NCBI GenBank assembly: GCA_023437225.1
Contig: JAEZGS010000017.1
Location: forward strand, 1-64,000
DNA from: Bacteroidota bacterium
Lineage (GTDB): Bacteria > Bacteroidota > Bacteroidia > Chitinophagales > Chitinophagaceae
Direction: 5' to 3'
DNA: 64,000 nucleotides
In this document: positions 16,588 to 25,607 of the stretch, one piece after another
Layout: the number at the start of each line of letters is the position of its first letter
Position numbering within the stretch: position 1 is the first letter of the stretch
The notes under the pieces: model-generated
What the model was told of the DNA's origin: nothing
Databases searched by the model: none
The model's input: the letters and a program-made list of their open reading frames with translations, nothing else
Position numbers and translations under genes: made by a program

Positions 16588-17565
16588 TTGCTTTCGATCA
16601 TCATCGTCAACTTTAAGACTCCGCAACTTACCATCGAGTGTATTCGATCGGTAATGAAGAACACGCACCATATAGATATGGAGATCTTTGTTATCGATAA
16701 TTTTTCCCAAGATGATAGCGAATCGATCATACGCGCTGCATTTGATAACGTGACAGTTGTTCAAATGGGTTACAATGCCGGCTTCGCCCGCGCCAACAAT
16801 CGTGGTATAGAACTGAGCAGTGGCGATGCGGTATTACTGCTAAATTCTGATACCCTGATACACGACAACACAATCGGCGAATTATATTTGAAGTTCATGA
16901 ACTCGAAATATGGTGCATGTGGTGTACAACTTCTCAACGCAGATGGCACGCCGCAGATCAGTGGCAACTATTTCATGAAAGGAAGCCTCAATTTGCTGCT
17001 TGCTATTCCTTACACAGGTAAACTATTAAAACGTGCCGGCGATTTCTTCAAAGTAAAAAAGCCAAATGTTCCGGATAGTAATTCAGTTGTGGAAGTGGAT
17101 TGGATCAACGGTGCTTTCCTGATGGTGAAGCGAGATGTTATCAACAGGGTAGGGATGCTCGACGAAGATTTTTTTCTTTATGCTGAAGAGGCAGAATGGT
17201 GCCACCGCATACGAAAGCTTTTTGCACTTGCAATTTATGGTCAATATAAAGTGACTCACCTGCAGGGCGTGACTGCTTCCGATGCATTTAATTCTGGAGG
17301 TGGATACTCAAACATATTCGATAGGAAAGGACTTCAATACCTGCTGTCAAATTTTCTTCGCATCTACAAACAAAACGGGTCGGCCTGGTATCTTTTCAAC
17401 CTGGCGGTATTTAGTTTGTCAGTGCCTGTGGTATTTGTCGGAAGCTTGGTGCAAAGCTCACAGAAGAGAAAGAATGCCATCGGTTTAGCGAAGAACGTGG
17501 TCTCGTTATGGAGATATACACCGCAAATATTTTCCCGCAGGAAACATTTTTATAAGGTGTTATAA
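16588..17565 (+). CDS. Glycosyltransferase family 2, rhamnosyltransferase-like (third)
   Basis: A 325-residue GT2 enzyme of the WbbL/rhamnosyltransferase-like group: LSIIIVNFKTPQLT at the start, IDNFSQDDS at about 36-44, GYNAGFARANNRGI at about 59-72, LLLNSDT with the DxD-like acid at about 83-89, and EVDWINGAFLMVKR in the middle. A hydrophobic stretch near residues 272-292 could anchor it in the membrane. The start is a TTG at 16588, one base after the previous stop. The last six bases overlap the convergent GT4 gene. Confidence 0.86.
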   Translation: MLSIIIVNFKTPQLTIECIRSVMKNTHHIDMEIFVIDNFSQDDSESIIRAAFDNVTVVQMGYNAGFARANNRGIELSSGDAVLLLNSDTLIHDNTIGELYLKFMNSKYGACGVQLLNADGTPQISGNYFMKGSLNLLLAIPYTGKLLKRAGDFFKVKKPNVPDSNSVVEVDWINGAFLMVKRDVINRVGMLDEDFFLYAEEAEWCHRIRKLFALAIYGQYKVTHLQGVTASDAFNSGGGYSNIFDRKGLQYLLSNFLRIYKQNGSAWYLFNLAVFSLSVPVVFVGSLVQSSQKRKNAIGLAKNVVSLWRYTPQIFSRRKHFYKVL

Positions 17566-18681
17566 GCGTCGCATTGCGTGAAGCGCCTTGCTAACTATAT
17601 TCCCCCAATAGTAATAGTCGAAAAAATCCGGAGGCAGAGTTGAATGTTCTTTAAAGGCTTGCAATAGCGCTTCATTAAATGATGTCCAATCATTATCTGC
17701 AACCACATGCAACTTAGAACCACATACTTCACGCTTCAAGCCAAGCGCACCAATTTCTGTAGATATTACAGTGCAATCATACGATAACGCTTCAATAGCT
17801 TTGGTTTTAACGCCTCCACCAGCCTGGATTGGATTAAGGAAGATATCCGCTGCTTTGAAATAAATACTTATATCGTCAACGAAACCTGCGTAGATAATAT
17901 TTTTATCCGCAAAATCTCTTAGCTCATTGAAGCTTTCAGGCAGACCTTTGCCGCAAACAATTATCTTGTATTGTTGCGACTGCTTCATTAAGAATGGATT
18001 AATATATTCGGTGATGACAGTCACTGCATCATAATTGGTATGATGATAAAGCGCACCATTGAATAGTAGAATTTTCTCGTTCGCTTTTATGTCGTGCTTC
18101 TCCTGAATAATGTTTTTGGCACTTGCAATGTCGTCGTCTAATCTGGAATTCTCAATTCCGTAAGTGACCGGAATTGCTTTTTTACTTTTTACATTTAATT
18201 CGGAGATCGCATGGTTCATATCATCTTCAGAAATGAAGAAGTTAAGATCTGCGATCGAATATGCCCACTTCTCATAACTTCTAAGTGCCTTCCACCACCA
18301 TCGTCCAATTGAGCGCGACCTCATATATTCGATATTGTGAGAGTGAATGACCAGTCGGATCTTCATGGTTTTTCGAAGAAGAAAACCAAGCCAGGCATAG
18401 TAAGGGTGTTCAAGCAATAAGTGTGTAATATTCTGCTCCCTGATCAACCTACGCAATGTAAAATAAAGGAAGATGTTTGCATAACGCAGCCTGGTGTTAG
18501 ACAGGATGTTAAGCATCGAATAATTTTCTGCTAATGCGATCTCATTGTTTTTTGTAGATACAGCAAGTAGTTCCACTTGCTCTCCAAGATATTTACTGAA
18601 CAGTGCAATGCCTTTCTCTCCACCGAGTCGCGCAGGAAGAATTTTGTAAGGCACTAACGACAATACCCTTATCTCTTTCAT
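17560..18681 (-). CDS. Glycosyltransferase family 4
   Basis: A 373-residue GT-B enzyme. The N-terminal domain includes HSHNIEYMRSRSIGRWW (about residues 112-128), and the C-terminal domain carries the nucleotide-sugar-binding segments LLFNGALYHHTNYDAV, YAGFVDDISIYFKAADIFLNPIQAGGGVKTKAIEALSY-like order (GGGVKTKAIEAL is the E-x7-E type region). It probably adds a sugar in the same glycan locus. Its start overlaps the stop of the upstream methyltransferase gene by four bases (ATGA), so the minus-strand genes from 20478 down to 17560 form an operon. It is convergent with the GT2 genes. Confidence 0.85.
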   Translation of the reverse strand: MKEIRVLSLVPYKILPARLGGEKGIALFSKYLGEQVELLAVSTKNNEIALAENYSMLNILSNTRLRYANIFLYFTLRRLIREQNITHLLLEHPYYAWLGFLLRKTMKIRLVIHSHNIEYMRSRSIGRWWWKALRSYEKWAYSIADLNFFISEDDMNHAISELNVKSKKAIPVTYGIENSRLDDDIASAKNIIQEKHDIKANEKILLFNGALYHHTNYDAVTVITEYINPFLMKQSQQYKIIVCGKGLPESFNELRDFADKNIIYAGFVDDISIYFKAADIFLNPIQAGGGVKTKAIEALSYDCTVISTEIGALGLKREVCGSKLHVVADNDWTSFNEALLQAFKEHSTLPPDFFDYYYWGNIVSKALHAMRRL

Positions 18682-19433
18682 AGGTCAGTTTTCTTTCGCG
18701 CAAGAACAAATATCGATGTTGAGAGAAAAGGATTTTCAGTTGTATCATTCTTGAAAACATTCCTTACCAGGAATCGCTTCAATTTACTATCCTTCAATAC
18801 ATCCATGGGTGCAGTGATGTAACGACTTTCCATCACTTCAAAACCGTTTTTCTCAAGTAGTGTATTTATCCTGCTTTTTGTATATATGCGTGCATTAGCG
18901 AACCGTTCATGTATTGGTGTAGGCAACCAGGAGAAGAAAGGAACGCGGTTCCATGGTAACAGCGGCAATTTTGCACCATGTGTTTCGAAGATCCACCATT
19001 TGTTTGGAACACTGATGGCCGCCCAACCTCCCGGCTTAAGTACGCGATTATAATGGATGACGCTTTCTTCGCTTCGCAGGTGTTCAATTACTTCAAAACT
19101 AATGAGTCGGTCAAATTTCTCTTCAGGCAGGATCTCTTCGAGATTCATTTTTCGGAACTCAGTGTTGCTTGCGCCCGTTGCAGTTTTTTCCGCTTCGAAT
19201 GATGCTGCATAGTCAAAGACGTCAACGCCCAGGCCTTTTCTAAACTGCGAGGCAACGCGGTTGATTGTAGCACCGCTGCCACAACCAATTTCTATGAGGG
19301 ATAGAGAGGTAGAAAAAAAATCTTTGTTTTGTTGCAATATGCTGATGCGCCTTCCAACTATCTTATCTGTATTGTCAGCTGGTTTACCCAGGTAATGATC
19401 TTCCTCGAATAATGAATGGTCAATGCCTGTCAT
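18678..19433 (-). CDS. Class I SAM-dependent methyltransferase
   Basis: A 251-residue protein with motif I IEIGCGSGATINRV (about residues 42-55), FDRLISFEVIEHLRSEE (motif II region, about 110-126) and LKPGGWAAISVPN (motif III) as in UbiE/methyltransf_11 and methyltransf_23 families. The C-terminal third resembles enzymes that modify lipid or polysaccharide carriers in glycan loci. It overlaps the GT4 gene by four bases downstream and the upstream methyltransferase gene by 14. The substrate is unknown; capping or decoration of the glycan is an inference from position. Confidence 0.8.
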   Translation of the reverse strand: MTGIDHSLFEEDHYLGKPADNTDKIVGRRISILQQNKDFFSTSLSLIEIGCGSGATINRVASQFRKGLGVDVFDYAASFEAEKTATGASNTEFRKMNLEEILPEEKFDRLISFEVIEHLRSEESVIHYNRVLKPGGWAAISVPNKWWIFETHGAKLPLLPWNRVPFFSWLPTPIHERFANARIYTKSRINTLLEKNGFEVMESRYITAPMDVLKDSKLKRFLVRNVFKNDTTENPFLSTSIFVLARKKTDL

Positions 19434-20478
19434 ACTTCGATGGATTTGAATTTTTCAAAATAGGTTCGGCGATAACGTAGATAAAAGGCGCAGTCATTAA
19501 GGCAATGTTTTTTCCCAAATAGCGTATTGCGTTCATCGTGTTGGCAAACAGATTCTTCCAGCTCTTAGAATAATGAGTGTCCCAGAAACCTGCTTCAAAG
19601 CTGATGCTATACTTTGTTTGATCAACCAGCTTTCTGTATTCGTCAAACGGGAGGATGTGTTCAGCCCAAACCCCATTTGAAGGGTCGCAGGTATTGAGAG
19701 CGGGTTCCCTGTTGGACCGCACCTGTTTTGTTTGTTTGAAAGTTTTTATAGCATTAGTGAGGTCCTCCATTGCAAGTCCCCTTGTTGCAGTTGCAAGCTT
19801 ACATGCCTCGTTGCCACTTATGCCCTCCTTGAGTATCCGTTGCAACCTTTGCTCTTTATACTGCTTTTCCAATTTGCGATGTAACAGGTAATGCTTCAAT
19901 CGTGAAGCCGGATTTGCATTGTTGGCAGTTGTGGATGAATACACGAGTGTGTCCGGGCTGAAACTATAAATGATATTGAAGAATTTTTTCAAATCATAAA
20001 TATGTTCAATCACATTTCGCGAGGCGATGATATCACACCTGACACCGTCCCTTTGCAATTCACCCATAGTATGTTCAATGTCCCCAACGATGAATTGATC
20101 AATATGTATGTTACAGGCTTCGGAAATGGTGCGGGCGCTGATCATCCAGTCGTGCAAATGGTCGTTATAGATAACTCTTTTGCAGCCACATAGTTTCGCC
20201 AGCATATACAGACTACCTACACCTGCGCCATAGTCCATCAAAATTGTTTCTCCAATTGAGATGCCTTTCTTTTTTATCGCGCGATACAACAGATGTGCGC
20301 TTGTTTCTATCGAAAAAAAAAGACGGTTCATATGACTTACACCAAGATACCAGCGGCACTGCTCAGGTATTTCAAGAGATTGCACATCCAATGCCTGCAT
20401 TCGCCTGAATAGTTCGTCAGCCTGGTGATTGATATGCTTACTGAGTTCATCCGTCGCTGGCAAAAATGTATTCATCAA
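19420..20478 (-). CDS. Methyltransferase-like protein in glycan locus
   Basis: A 352-residue protein with a SAM-binding type loop MDYGAGVGSLYML at about residues 83-95, an acidic strand-2 end, and CDIIASRNVIEHIYDL at about 148-163. These show a class I methyltransferase fold, though the first motif is MDYGAG rather than the more usual DxGxG. A long insert rich in basic and glutamine residues follows (LLHRKLEKQYKEQR). One hydrophobic segment near residue 320-336 could be a membrane anchor. It overlaps the next methyltransferase gene by 14 bases and lies six bases after YfhO on the same strand. Confidence 0.65.
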   Translation of the reverse strand: MMNTFLPATDELSKHINHQADELFRRMQALDVQSLEIPEQCRWYLGVSHMNRLFFSIETSAHLLYRAIKKKGISIGETILMDYGAGVGSLYMLAKLCGCKRVIYNDHLHDWMISARTISEACNIHIDQFIVGDIEHTMGELQRDGVRCDIIASRNVIEHIYDLKKFFNIIYSFSPDTLVYSSTTANNANPASRLKHYLLHRKLEKQYKEQRLQRILKEGISGNEACKLATATRGLAMEDLTNAIKTFKQTKQVRSNREPALNTCDPSNGVWAEHILPFDEYRKLVDQTKYSISFEAGFWDTHYSKSWKNLFANTMNAIRYLGKNIALMTAPFIYVIAEPILKNSNPSKYDRH

Positions 20479-20484
20479 TGGATG

Positions 20485-23049
20485 CTATGCTTTTTGCAAA
20501 TGTGAATTACGGAAACTGGTGTATTCTTTATACAGTCCGAAAATCACCAGTAATATCGAAAGAATGCCAACTATAAGTGAAATGGTATCGCCAATTGCAT
20601 AGGATGCCGGTTTAAAGCGGAACTCAATTGTGTGCGAACCTGCAGGCACAGACAATCCGCGAAGTACATAATTTACTTTAACGATCGGTACTTCCCTGCC
20701 ATCTATGAACGCTTTCCAACCTCTTGGATAATACACTTCACTAAAGACAGCAAACTGGTTCGATGCCGCATTGAACTTATAGGTTATCTTATCGTTGATA
20801 TTTTCGATTAGCTGAATGTTTGCACTGCTATCGTATACGGGTTGCAACGTCACCTTTGCCTGCTGATCTTTATCAATAATAGCAGTATCCCTTGCGTTGA
20901 ATGCATCAAGTGCCTGCATTTCTTCATTTGCGCCGCTCACATACCTGATGGAACGCACAAGCCATGCAGCACCGAGTGCATCCGGGTTCTGTTGTACCAT
21001 CGGTTGTCCGTTCTGCGGGTTTGTACCAATGAAATATTTTGTGTTGAGCATATTGAACACCTGCATGTTTCCTTTTGCCAGCTGGTGTTTGATGATGTCG
21101 TCATACAGTGCAAGCTTTGCCGGATGATAACCACCAACTGAATTGTGATGATACGACGCACGTGAAGACATGAAAGGACCATTGGACGCGTCGGTTTGAT
21201 CAAATACGCGGTAGTAACCAGTATCCTGTTTGATCTGTTGATCGGCAGGTGTTGCATTCAATGCCGATAGCAGCTCGTCTTCATTAACATAATTTATTTT
21301 TGACAAGTACCTCAGATCAACACCGATCAGATCAATGAAAGACAATGCTGCAAGCCCGATGACAGCATATTGCGCGCTTAGTTTCTTTTTAAACGCCATA
21401 TATATCAGCGCCACGGCCAGAGACATAAATATCAACGACCGGATAAGGTCGCTCGTGAACAAAGCTTTACGATCGGCGCGGAGGGCGTTCACTATTGCAC
21501 TTCCGAATTCCGACGCCTGTTGTTCAGCCTGCGGTGCAACCTGTTGCCCCTGTGACATTTGCTGAAGCATCGAATTGGTAAGCGTTTGACGGATAGTATC
21601 ATCGTTTTGACCTTTGAAGCTCAATGTGAAATTCAAAAGGATCAACACTATAGCAAGGCCTCCGATAACATACAAGGCTGTCTTGAATTTCTTTCTGAAA
21701 TCCTGCGTGGCATCCTCTGCATAAAACAGCGATTGCAGTCCCAATGCGCCTAATAATGGAAATGTAAGCTGTGGAATCACAAGGGCCATTGATGGTGCGC
21801 GGAACTTGTTATACAGCGGTAAGTAATCGAACAAAAAATAATTGAATGCGGAAAAGTGTTTACCCCAGGCCAGAAGAATACCCAATATAGTTGCCGCAAC
21901 TATCCACCCTTTGTGCCAGCCTTTATAAAATATGAGTCCGATGATGAATGCGACTGCCACTACAGCTCCAAAATAAACAGCACCCGAGGTATTTGGTTGT
22001 GGTCCCCAGTACGGAGAGAATTGGGAAGCAAACTGGTCGGCCTGTTCCTCGCTCATGCCGGTACGATCACTCAATTCTGCAGCCATCTTCGTGTCATCAC
22101 TGAACTCCGTTACCGGCTGACCATTGACAACAGTGGGCGAGCTGCCACCAAATGCACGCGGTATAATGGTTGTAAATGTTTCGGCAATACCATAACTCCA
22201 GTTGAAAGCATAGTCTTTATCCAGTCCACCCTTCGTTTTGTTGCCAGCTTCCTGTCCAATAGTTAACTCTGATCGACCGCCCCGCATTGTTTCCTGTGTA
22301 TAATCATAGGTAGGCAATAGCATCACCGCATAAGAAAGAACTCCAAGTACAGCAGCTGCCAGTGCAAGCCCTGCCGACTTAAAGAAATGTGGAACTTCTT
22401 TTTCCCGAACACTCTTTATGGCGAACGTGATGCCAAGGCAAACGGCAATCAACAAAGTGTAATAAACGATCTGAACATGGTTTTGATAAAACAAGAGTGT
22501 TGAGAAAGTAAGTGTGGTTATGAAACCAAGAAGGTACTTACGCTGTGAGAGAATGATCAATCCTGCAACAACGGCCGGCATATAACCCATTGAAGCGAAC
22601 TTGGTAGTATGTCCGACTGCAGTTATTACGGCATTGTAAGATGCGAAGGCATAACCGAGGGATCCAAATATGGCTACCCAGTTGCGCATCCGCAGCGACA
22701 TACACAGAATATAAAACCCGATACAGGCAAGAAAAAACAAACTCGCAGGCTGTGGAAGGAACAATGTGAAGATGACATGGAGCCATGCAAGCGTAATGTT
22801 ATAACTGGATTCCAAAGCAACCTGGGTAGCTGGCATTCCGCTGAACAAGGAATTTGTCCATAAAGGGAAGTGACCGTTCTTCTCTTTGTATTCGAACGAT
22901 TGCTGGGCCATCCCTTTCCAACCAATCACATCGTGTTGTTCAACAATCAGCCCCTGCAGGGAGGGAAAACAATAGATACAGGAAACTATAAAGAAAATCG
23001 CGATCGCAATTATATGTGGAATGAACCGCTGCCAGAGAGGGTGCTTCAT
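20485..23049 (-). CDS. YfhO family membrane protein
   Basis: An 854-residue protein with about a dozen membrane helices and an aromatic-rich periplasmic part. The opening (FIVSCIYCFPSLQGLIVEQHDVIGWKGMAQQ) and the SLFSGMPATQV segment (around residue 67) are characteristic of YfhO. The C-terminal periplasmic domain ends with FRFKPASYAIGDTIS before a last helix. In Firmicutes YfhO is a GT-C type enzyme that glycosylates lipoteichoic acid; in Bacteroidota the acceptor is unknown. It starts the minus-strand operon that runs through two methyltransferases to the GT4 gene. A possible -7 box TATTTTG lies at 23073-23079. Confidence 0.88.
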   Translation of the reverse strand: MKHPLWQRFIPHIIAIAIFFIVSCIYCFPSLQGLIVEQHDVIGWKGMAQQSFEYKEKNGHFPLWTNSLFSGMPATQVALESSYNITLAWLHVIFTLFLPQPASLFFLACIGFYILCMSLRMRNWVAIFGSLGYAFASYNAVITAVGHTTKFASMGYMPAVVAGLIILSQRKYLLGFITTLTFSTLLFYQNHVQIVYYTLLIAVCLGITFAIKSVREKEVPHFFKSAGLALAAAVLGVLSYAVMLLPTYDYTQETMRGGRSELTIGQEAGNKTKGGLDKDYAFNWSYGIAETFTTIIPRAFGGSSPTVVNGQPVTEFSDDTKMAAELSDRTGMSEEQADQFASQFSPYWGPQPNTSGAVYFGAVVAVAFIIGLIFYKGWHKGWIVAATILGILLAWGKHFSAFNYFLFDYLPLYNKFRAPSMALVIPQLTFPLLGALGLQSLFYAEDATQDFRKKFKTALYVIGGLAIVLILLNFTLSFKGQNDDTIRQTLTNSMLQQMSQGQQVAPQAEQQASEFGSAIVNALRADRKALFTSDLIRSLIFMSLAVALIYMAFKKKLSAQYAVIGLAALSFIDLIGVDLRYLSKINYVNEDELLSALNATPADQQIKQDTGYYRVFDQTDASNGPFMSSRASYHHNSVGGYHPAKLALYDDIIKHQLAKGNMQVFNMLNTKYFIGTNPQNGQPMVQQNPDALGAAWLVRSIRYVSGANEEMQALDAFNARDTAIIDKDQQAKVTLQPVYDSSANIQLIENINDKITYKFNAASNQFAVFSEVYYPRGWKAFIDGREVPIVKVNYVLRGLSVPAGSHTIEFRFKPASYAIGDTISLIVGILSILLVIFGLYKEYTSFRNSHLQKA

Positions 23050-23114
23050 GGACGCTTATTAAATTAGTTGGGCAAAATAATGCAATTTTACCCATCAGAC
23101 ATCATTCCGACTGC

Positions 23115-23888
23115 ATGATTCATAACATTATAAGGGATAAACCAACAAGACTTTTTATCATCCTTGCCGGCTTCTTTATAGCCAATGCCCTGATAGCCGA
23201 GATTATTGGCGTCAAGATTTTTTCACTTGAAGACACCATTGGAGCAGAACGTGCCAATTTCTCGTTGCTTGGAGCGAATAACCTGTCTTTCAGCCTCTCG
23301 GTTGGCGTAATACCATGGCCCGTAATTTTTGTTATGACCGACATCATTAACGAATATTATGGGATAAAAGGCGTGCGCTTTTTATCATTTCTTACCGTCG
23401 GATTGATCGCCTTTGCATTCATCATTTTTTTCCTGGCGATCAATATGTCGCCCGACACGAGTTGGTGGACGACTTCTTATTCTGGTGAGGGAGTTCCTGA
23501 TATGCAGGCTGCTTTTGCGGCGATACTCGGACAGGGAATGAACATCATCGTTGGGTCTATTGCTGCTTTCCTGCTGGGCCAGCTCATTGATGCGCTGGTA
23601 TTTCGCCGCATAAAAGTCTATACGGGTGAAAAGAAAATATGGATGCGGGCAACATTAAGCACTGTTGTTTCACAGTTGATCGACAGCTTCGTTGTTACAT
23701 TCGTCGCCTTCCATCTTTTTCGCGGAGTGAGCATAGGACAATGCACTGCCTGGGCACTGACTTCTTATTCATACAAGTTTGTTGTAGCGCTTGCGTTTAC
23801 GCCCATAGTGTATATCATTCACTGGTTGGTAGAAAAATACCTGGGCAAACAACTGGCTTCCCAAATGAAAGCGGCGGCAATGAAGTAG
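23115..23888 (+). CDS. yhhQ: Queuosine precursor transporter (VUT/YhhQ)
   Basis: A 257-residue protein with about six membrane helices. The family features are visible: FFIANALIAEIIGVKIFS, VGVIPWPVIFVMTDIINEYYG (about residues 62-82), and RATLSTVVSQLIDSFVVTFVAF near residue 177. YhhQ/QrtT imports 7-cyano-7-deazaguanine or 7-aminomethyl-7-deazaguanine for queuosine formation in tRNA; family members of other specificity exist. No queuosine gene is nearby. It is divergent from YfhO and ends one base before the convergent GNAT gene. Confidence 0.88.
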   Translation: MIHNIIRDKPTRLFIILAGFFIANALIAEIIGVKIFSLEDTIGAERANFSLLGANNLSFSLSVGVIPWPVIFVMTDIINEYYGIKGVRFLSFLTVGLIAFAFIIFFLAINMSPDTSWWTTSYSGEGVPDMQAAFAAILGQGMNIIVGSIAAFLLGQLIDALVFRRIKVYTGEKKIWMRATLSTVVSQLIDSFVVTFVAFHLFRGVSIGQCTAWALTSYSYKFVVALAFTPIVYIIHWLVEKYLGKQLASQMKAAAMK

Positions 23889-23889
23889 C

Positions 23890-24396
23890 TCAGTTCACAA
23901 TTCCCGATTCCATGACAAAGTCTTGCATCAGGAAACCATTTCCGATGTCGATAACTTCCTGACCAACGATCTGAAAACCTAGTCGCTGATAGAAATTCTG
24001 TGCTGCGTTATTACGGTTTACATTTAAACGCAATACCGAGCCTCCTTCTTCCTTAACGCCCTCTTTTACTGCATCAACAAGCGCCTTACCAATTCCATTC
24101 TTTTGAATCGTCGAAAGCACGTATAATTTATGCAGCTTAAAAACATGCGCATCGATCCTGCCGAATGATGCAAAGCCAACGGCCTCATCATTCAGTTCTG
24201 CAATGAGGAAATGATGTTTGTCTGATGTGATTTGTTTTCTGAGTGATGCCGGACTGTAAAACAGTGTCAGCATATAGTTGAGCTGCTCTTCCGACAGAAT
24301 GTCCTTATAGGCTACAGGCCATACCTGTTGGGCAATATAGCCTATAAGTCCAATATCATCAATGTCAGCAGCACGAATGATAAGCTCGTCTTCCAT
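23890..24396 (-). CDS. GNAT family N-acetyltransferase
   Basis: A 168-residue single-domain GNAT. The opening LIIRAADIDDIGLIGYIAQQVW, the strand LIAELNDEAVGFASFG, the acetyl-CoA-binding turn region LHKLYVLSTIQKNGIGKALVDAV (the Q/R-x-x-G-x-G/A signature is QKNGIG, about residues 110-115), and LNVNRNNAAQNFYQRLGFQIVG are all present. The substrate cannot be told; small amines or protein N termini are both possible. It is convergent with yhhQ and followed upstream by the acidic-protein gene 20 bases away. Confidence 0.88.
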   Translation of the reverse strand: MEDELIIRAADIDDIGLIGYIAQQVWPVAYKDILSEEQLNYMLTLFYSPASLRKQITSDKHHFLIAELNDEAVGFASFGRIDAHVFKLHKLYVLSTIQKNGIGKALVDAVKEGVKEEGGSVLRLNVNRNNAAQNFYQRLGFQIVGQEVIDIGNGFLMQDFVMESGIVN

Positions 24397-24416
24397 GCCG
24401 CGAAACTATAGCAGTT

Positions 24417-24959
24417 CTATGAATATTCATCTGATTCATTCTCCTGTTGGTTATCCTCATCCAGATTTTCATGGCGATCTCCGCCAAGACTATAGTAATT
24501 GTTTTCTTCATCCTCTTCGCCAATCTCCTCACTTGCATCATCCAATTCAGACCCCGGGATGTCCAACTGCTCATCAGCAATACCTGTCGGCTGGATTTTT
24601 CCTCTCAGGATCTCGTCATCGCCCATATCCATATCGCCTTCACGTGGCCCAAGGGCTATTAAATCATCCTTTGTTACATCGGCTTCAGTGCCCGGAACGA
24701 TCACCAGGTCGTCATCATCATCCTCGATCAGGTCACTTCCAGCGATGCCCGGATTTCCTCCGGTATCCTCTTCACGTACATTAGAAAGGTTTTGATTGCG
24801 ACTCACCTGGTCCAGATCCGCAGAAACTTTCTTAACACCGTTGGAGGGATGCGTAATGTCTTCTGACGATGGGTAATGGGGATAACCCGGAAATTCTTCA
24901 TCACCGCCATCGCGTTGGTCCCTGAAGTCTTCGTTTGGATTGATATCTTGTATTGACAT
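24417..24959 (-). CDS. Highly acidic, probably disordered protein
   Basis: A 180-residue protein dominated by Asp, Glu, Asn, Gly and Pro with almost no aromatic or hydrophobic clusters. It includes an EDDDDDLVIVPGTEADVTKDDL segment, a five-aspartate run near residue 81 and a strongly acidic tail. No signal peptide, membrane segment or known domain is visible, so it is probably cytoplasmic and intrinsically disordered. The reading frame is clean, and the alternative plus-strand frames over it are shadows of its low-complexity codons. Function unknown. Confidence 0.65.
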   Translation of the reverse strand: MSIQDINPNEDFRDQRDGGDEEFPGYPHYPSSEDITHPSNGVKKVSADLDQVSRNQNLSNVREEDTGGNPGIAGSDLIEDDDDDLVIVPGTEADVTKDDLIALGPREGDMDMGDDEILRGKIQPTGIADEQLDIPGSELDDASEEIGEEDEENNYYSLGGDRHENLDEDNQQENESDEYS

Positions 24960-25038
24960 TTTGAATGGTTTTATTCAAATGCCAGTAAAAAAACTGTGCC
25001 TTGTTACACATATCCTCTTTTCCGAAATGGACCCCAGA

Positions 25039-25548
25039 TTATGGGTTGCGGGCCACAAGATTTTCCCTGAGCTCAGCATAACGATTGCGAAAACGGTCGA
25101 GTGTGAGATGCTTTTCATCCAACCGAGGGGTTGGGCGCGACCTTCTGCCCAAGGTGATGTTTTGTATCACATCGTTATTGTCGAAATAGCAAATGCCTCC
25201 GAATTTCAGCTCGTCATCTTCAGGCAGATAAACGGTTTCATATTCCTCAGAACAGATGAGCCTGTCGCTATTCACATAATAAACTTCCGTAAACTCAATG
25301 GAATCGATGGTATAACGAACCTGGAACACGATTACTTTACCATTGCGGGTGGTATAGTGCCAGGTTTCTTTTAATCCGTCATTGCTTCGGCCGATCTTGA
25401 CGAGATTAAAGGTGCGTTGACCTTTATTCGCAAGGCTGTCGGCCTGCTCAACATATTGTACAAGGCTATTGATGGTTTGACGCGACTGTCCAAACGCAGA
25501 CGCAAACACGATTATGAAAAAGATCGACAATACTACACGCTGTTTCAT
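25039..25548 (-). CDS. Secreted protein of unknown function
   Basis: A 169-residue protein with an N-terminal signal peptide (VVLSIFFIIVFASAFGQ, cleavage expected after about residue 20). The mature part is a beta-rich soluble domain with LVKIGRSNDGLKETWHYTTRNGKVIVFQVRY in the middle, where I recognise no family. It is probably periplasmic or exported. It lies alone, 79 bases from the acidic-protein gene and 59 bases downstream of the S1/P1 nuclease on the same strand. Confidence 0.65.
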   Translation of the reverse strand: MKQRVVLSIFFIIVFASAFGQSRQTINSLVQYVEQADSLANKGQRTFNLVKIGRSNDGLKETWHYTTRNGKVIVFQVRYTIDSIEFTEVYYVNSDRLICSEEYETVYLPEDDELKFGGICYFDNNDVIQNITLGRRSRPTPRLDEKHLTLDRFRNRYAELRENLVARNP

Positions 25549-25607
25549 ACATCACTTTTAGGAATGCATTCCTAATTTATCGAATATAAAGTTGCCGGAA
25601 AAATTTC

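Noticed and set aside
21856..22266. 136-residue plus-strand frame inside YfhO
   Set aside because: Antisense to a long conserved gene and without any recognised motif.
24362..24784. His/Pro-rich plus-strand frame of 140 residues
   Set aside because: It is the antisense of the acidic protein gene; low-complexity Asp/Glu codons give His/Pro/Ser-rich shadow frames.
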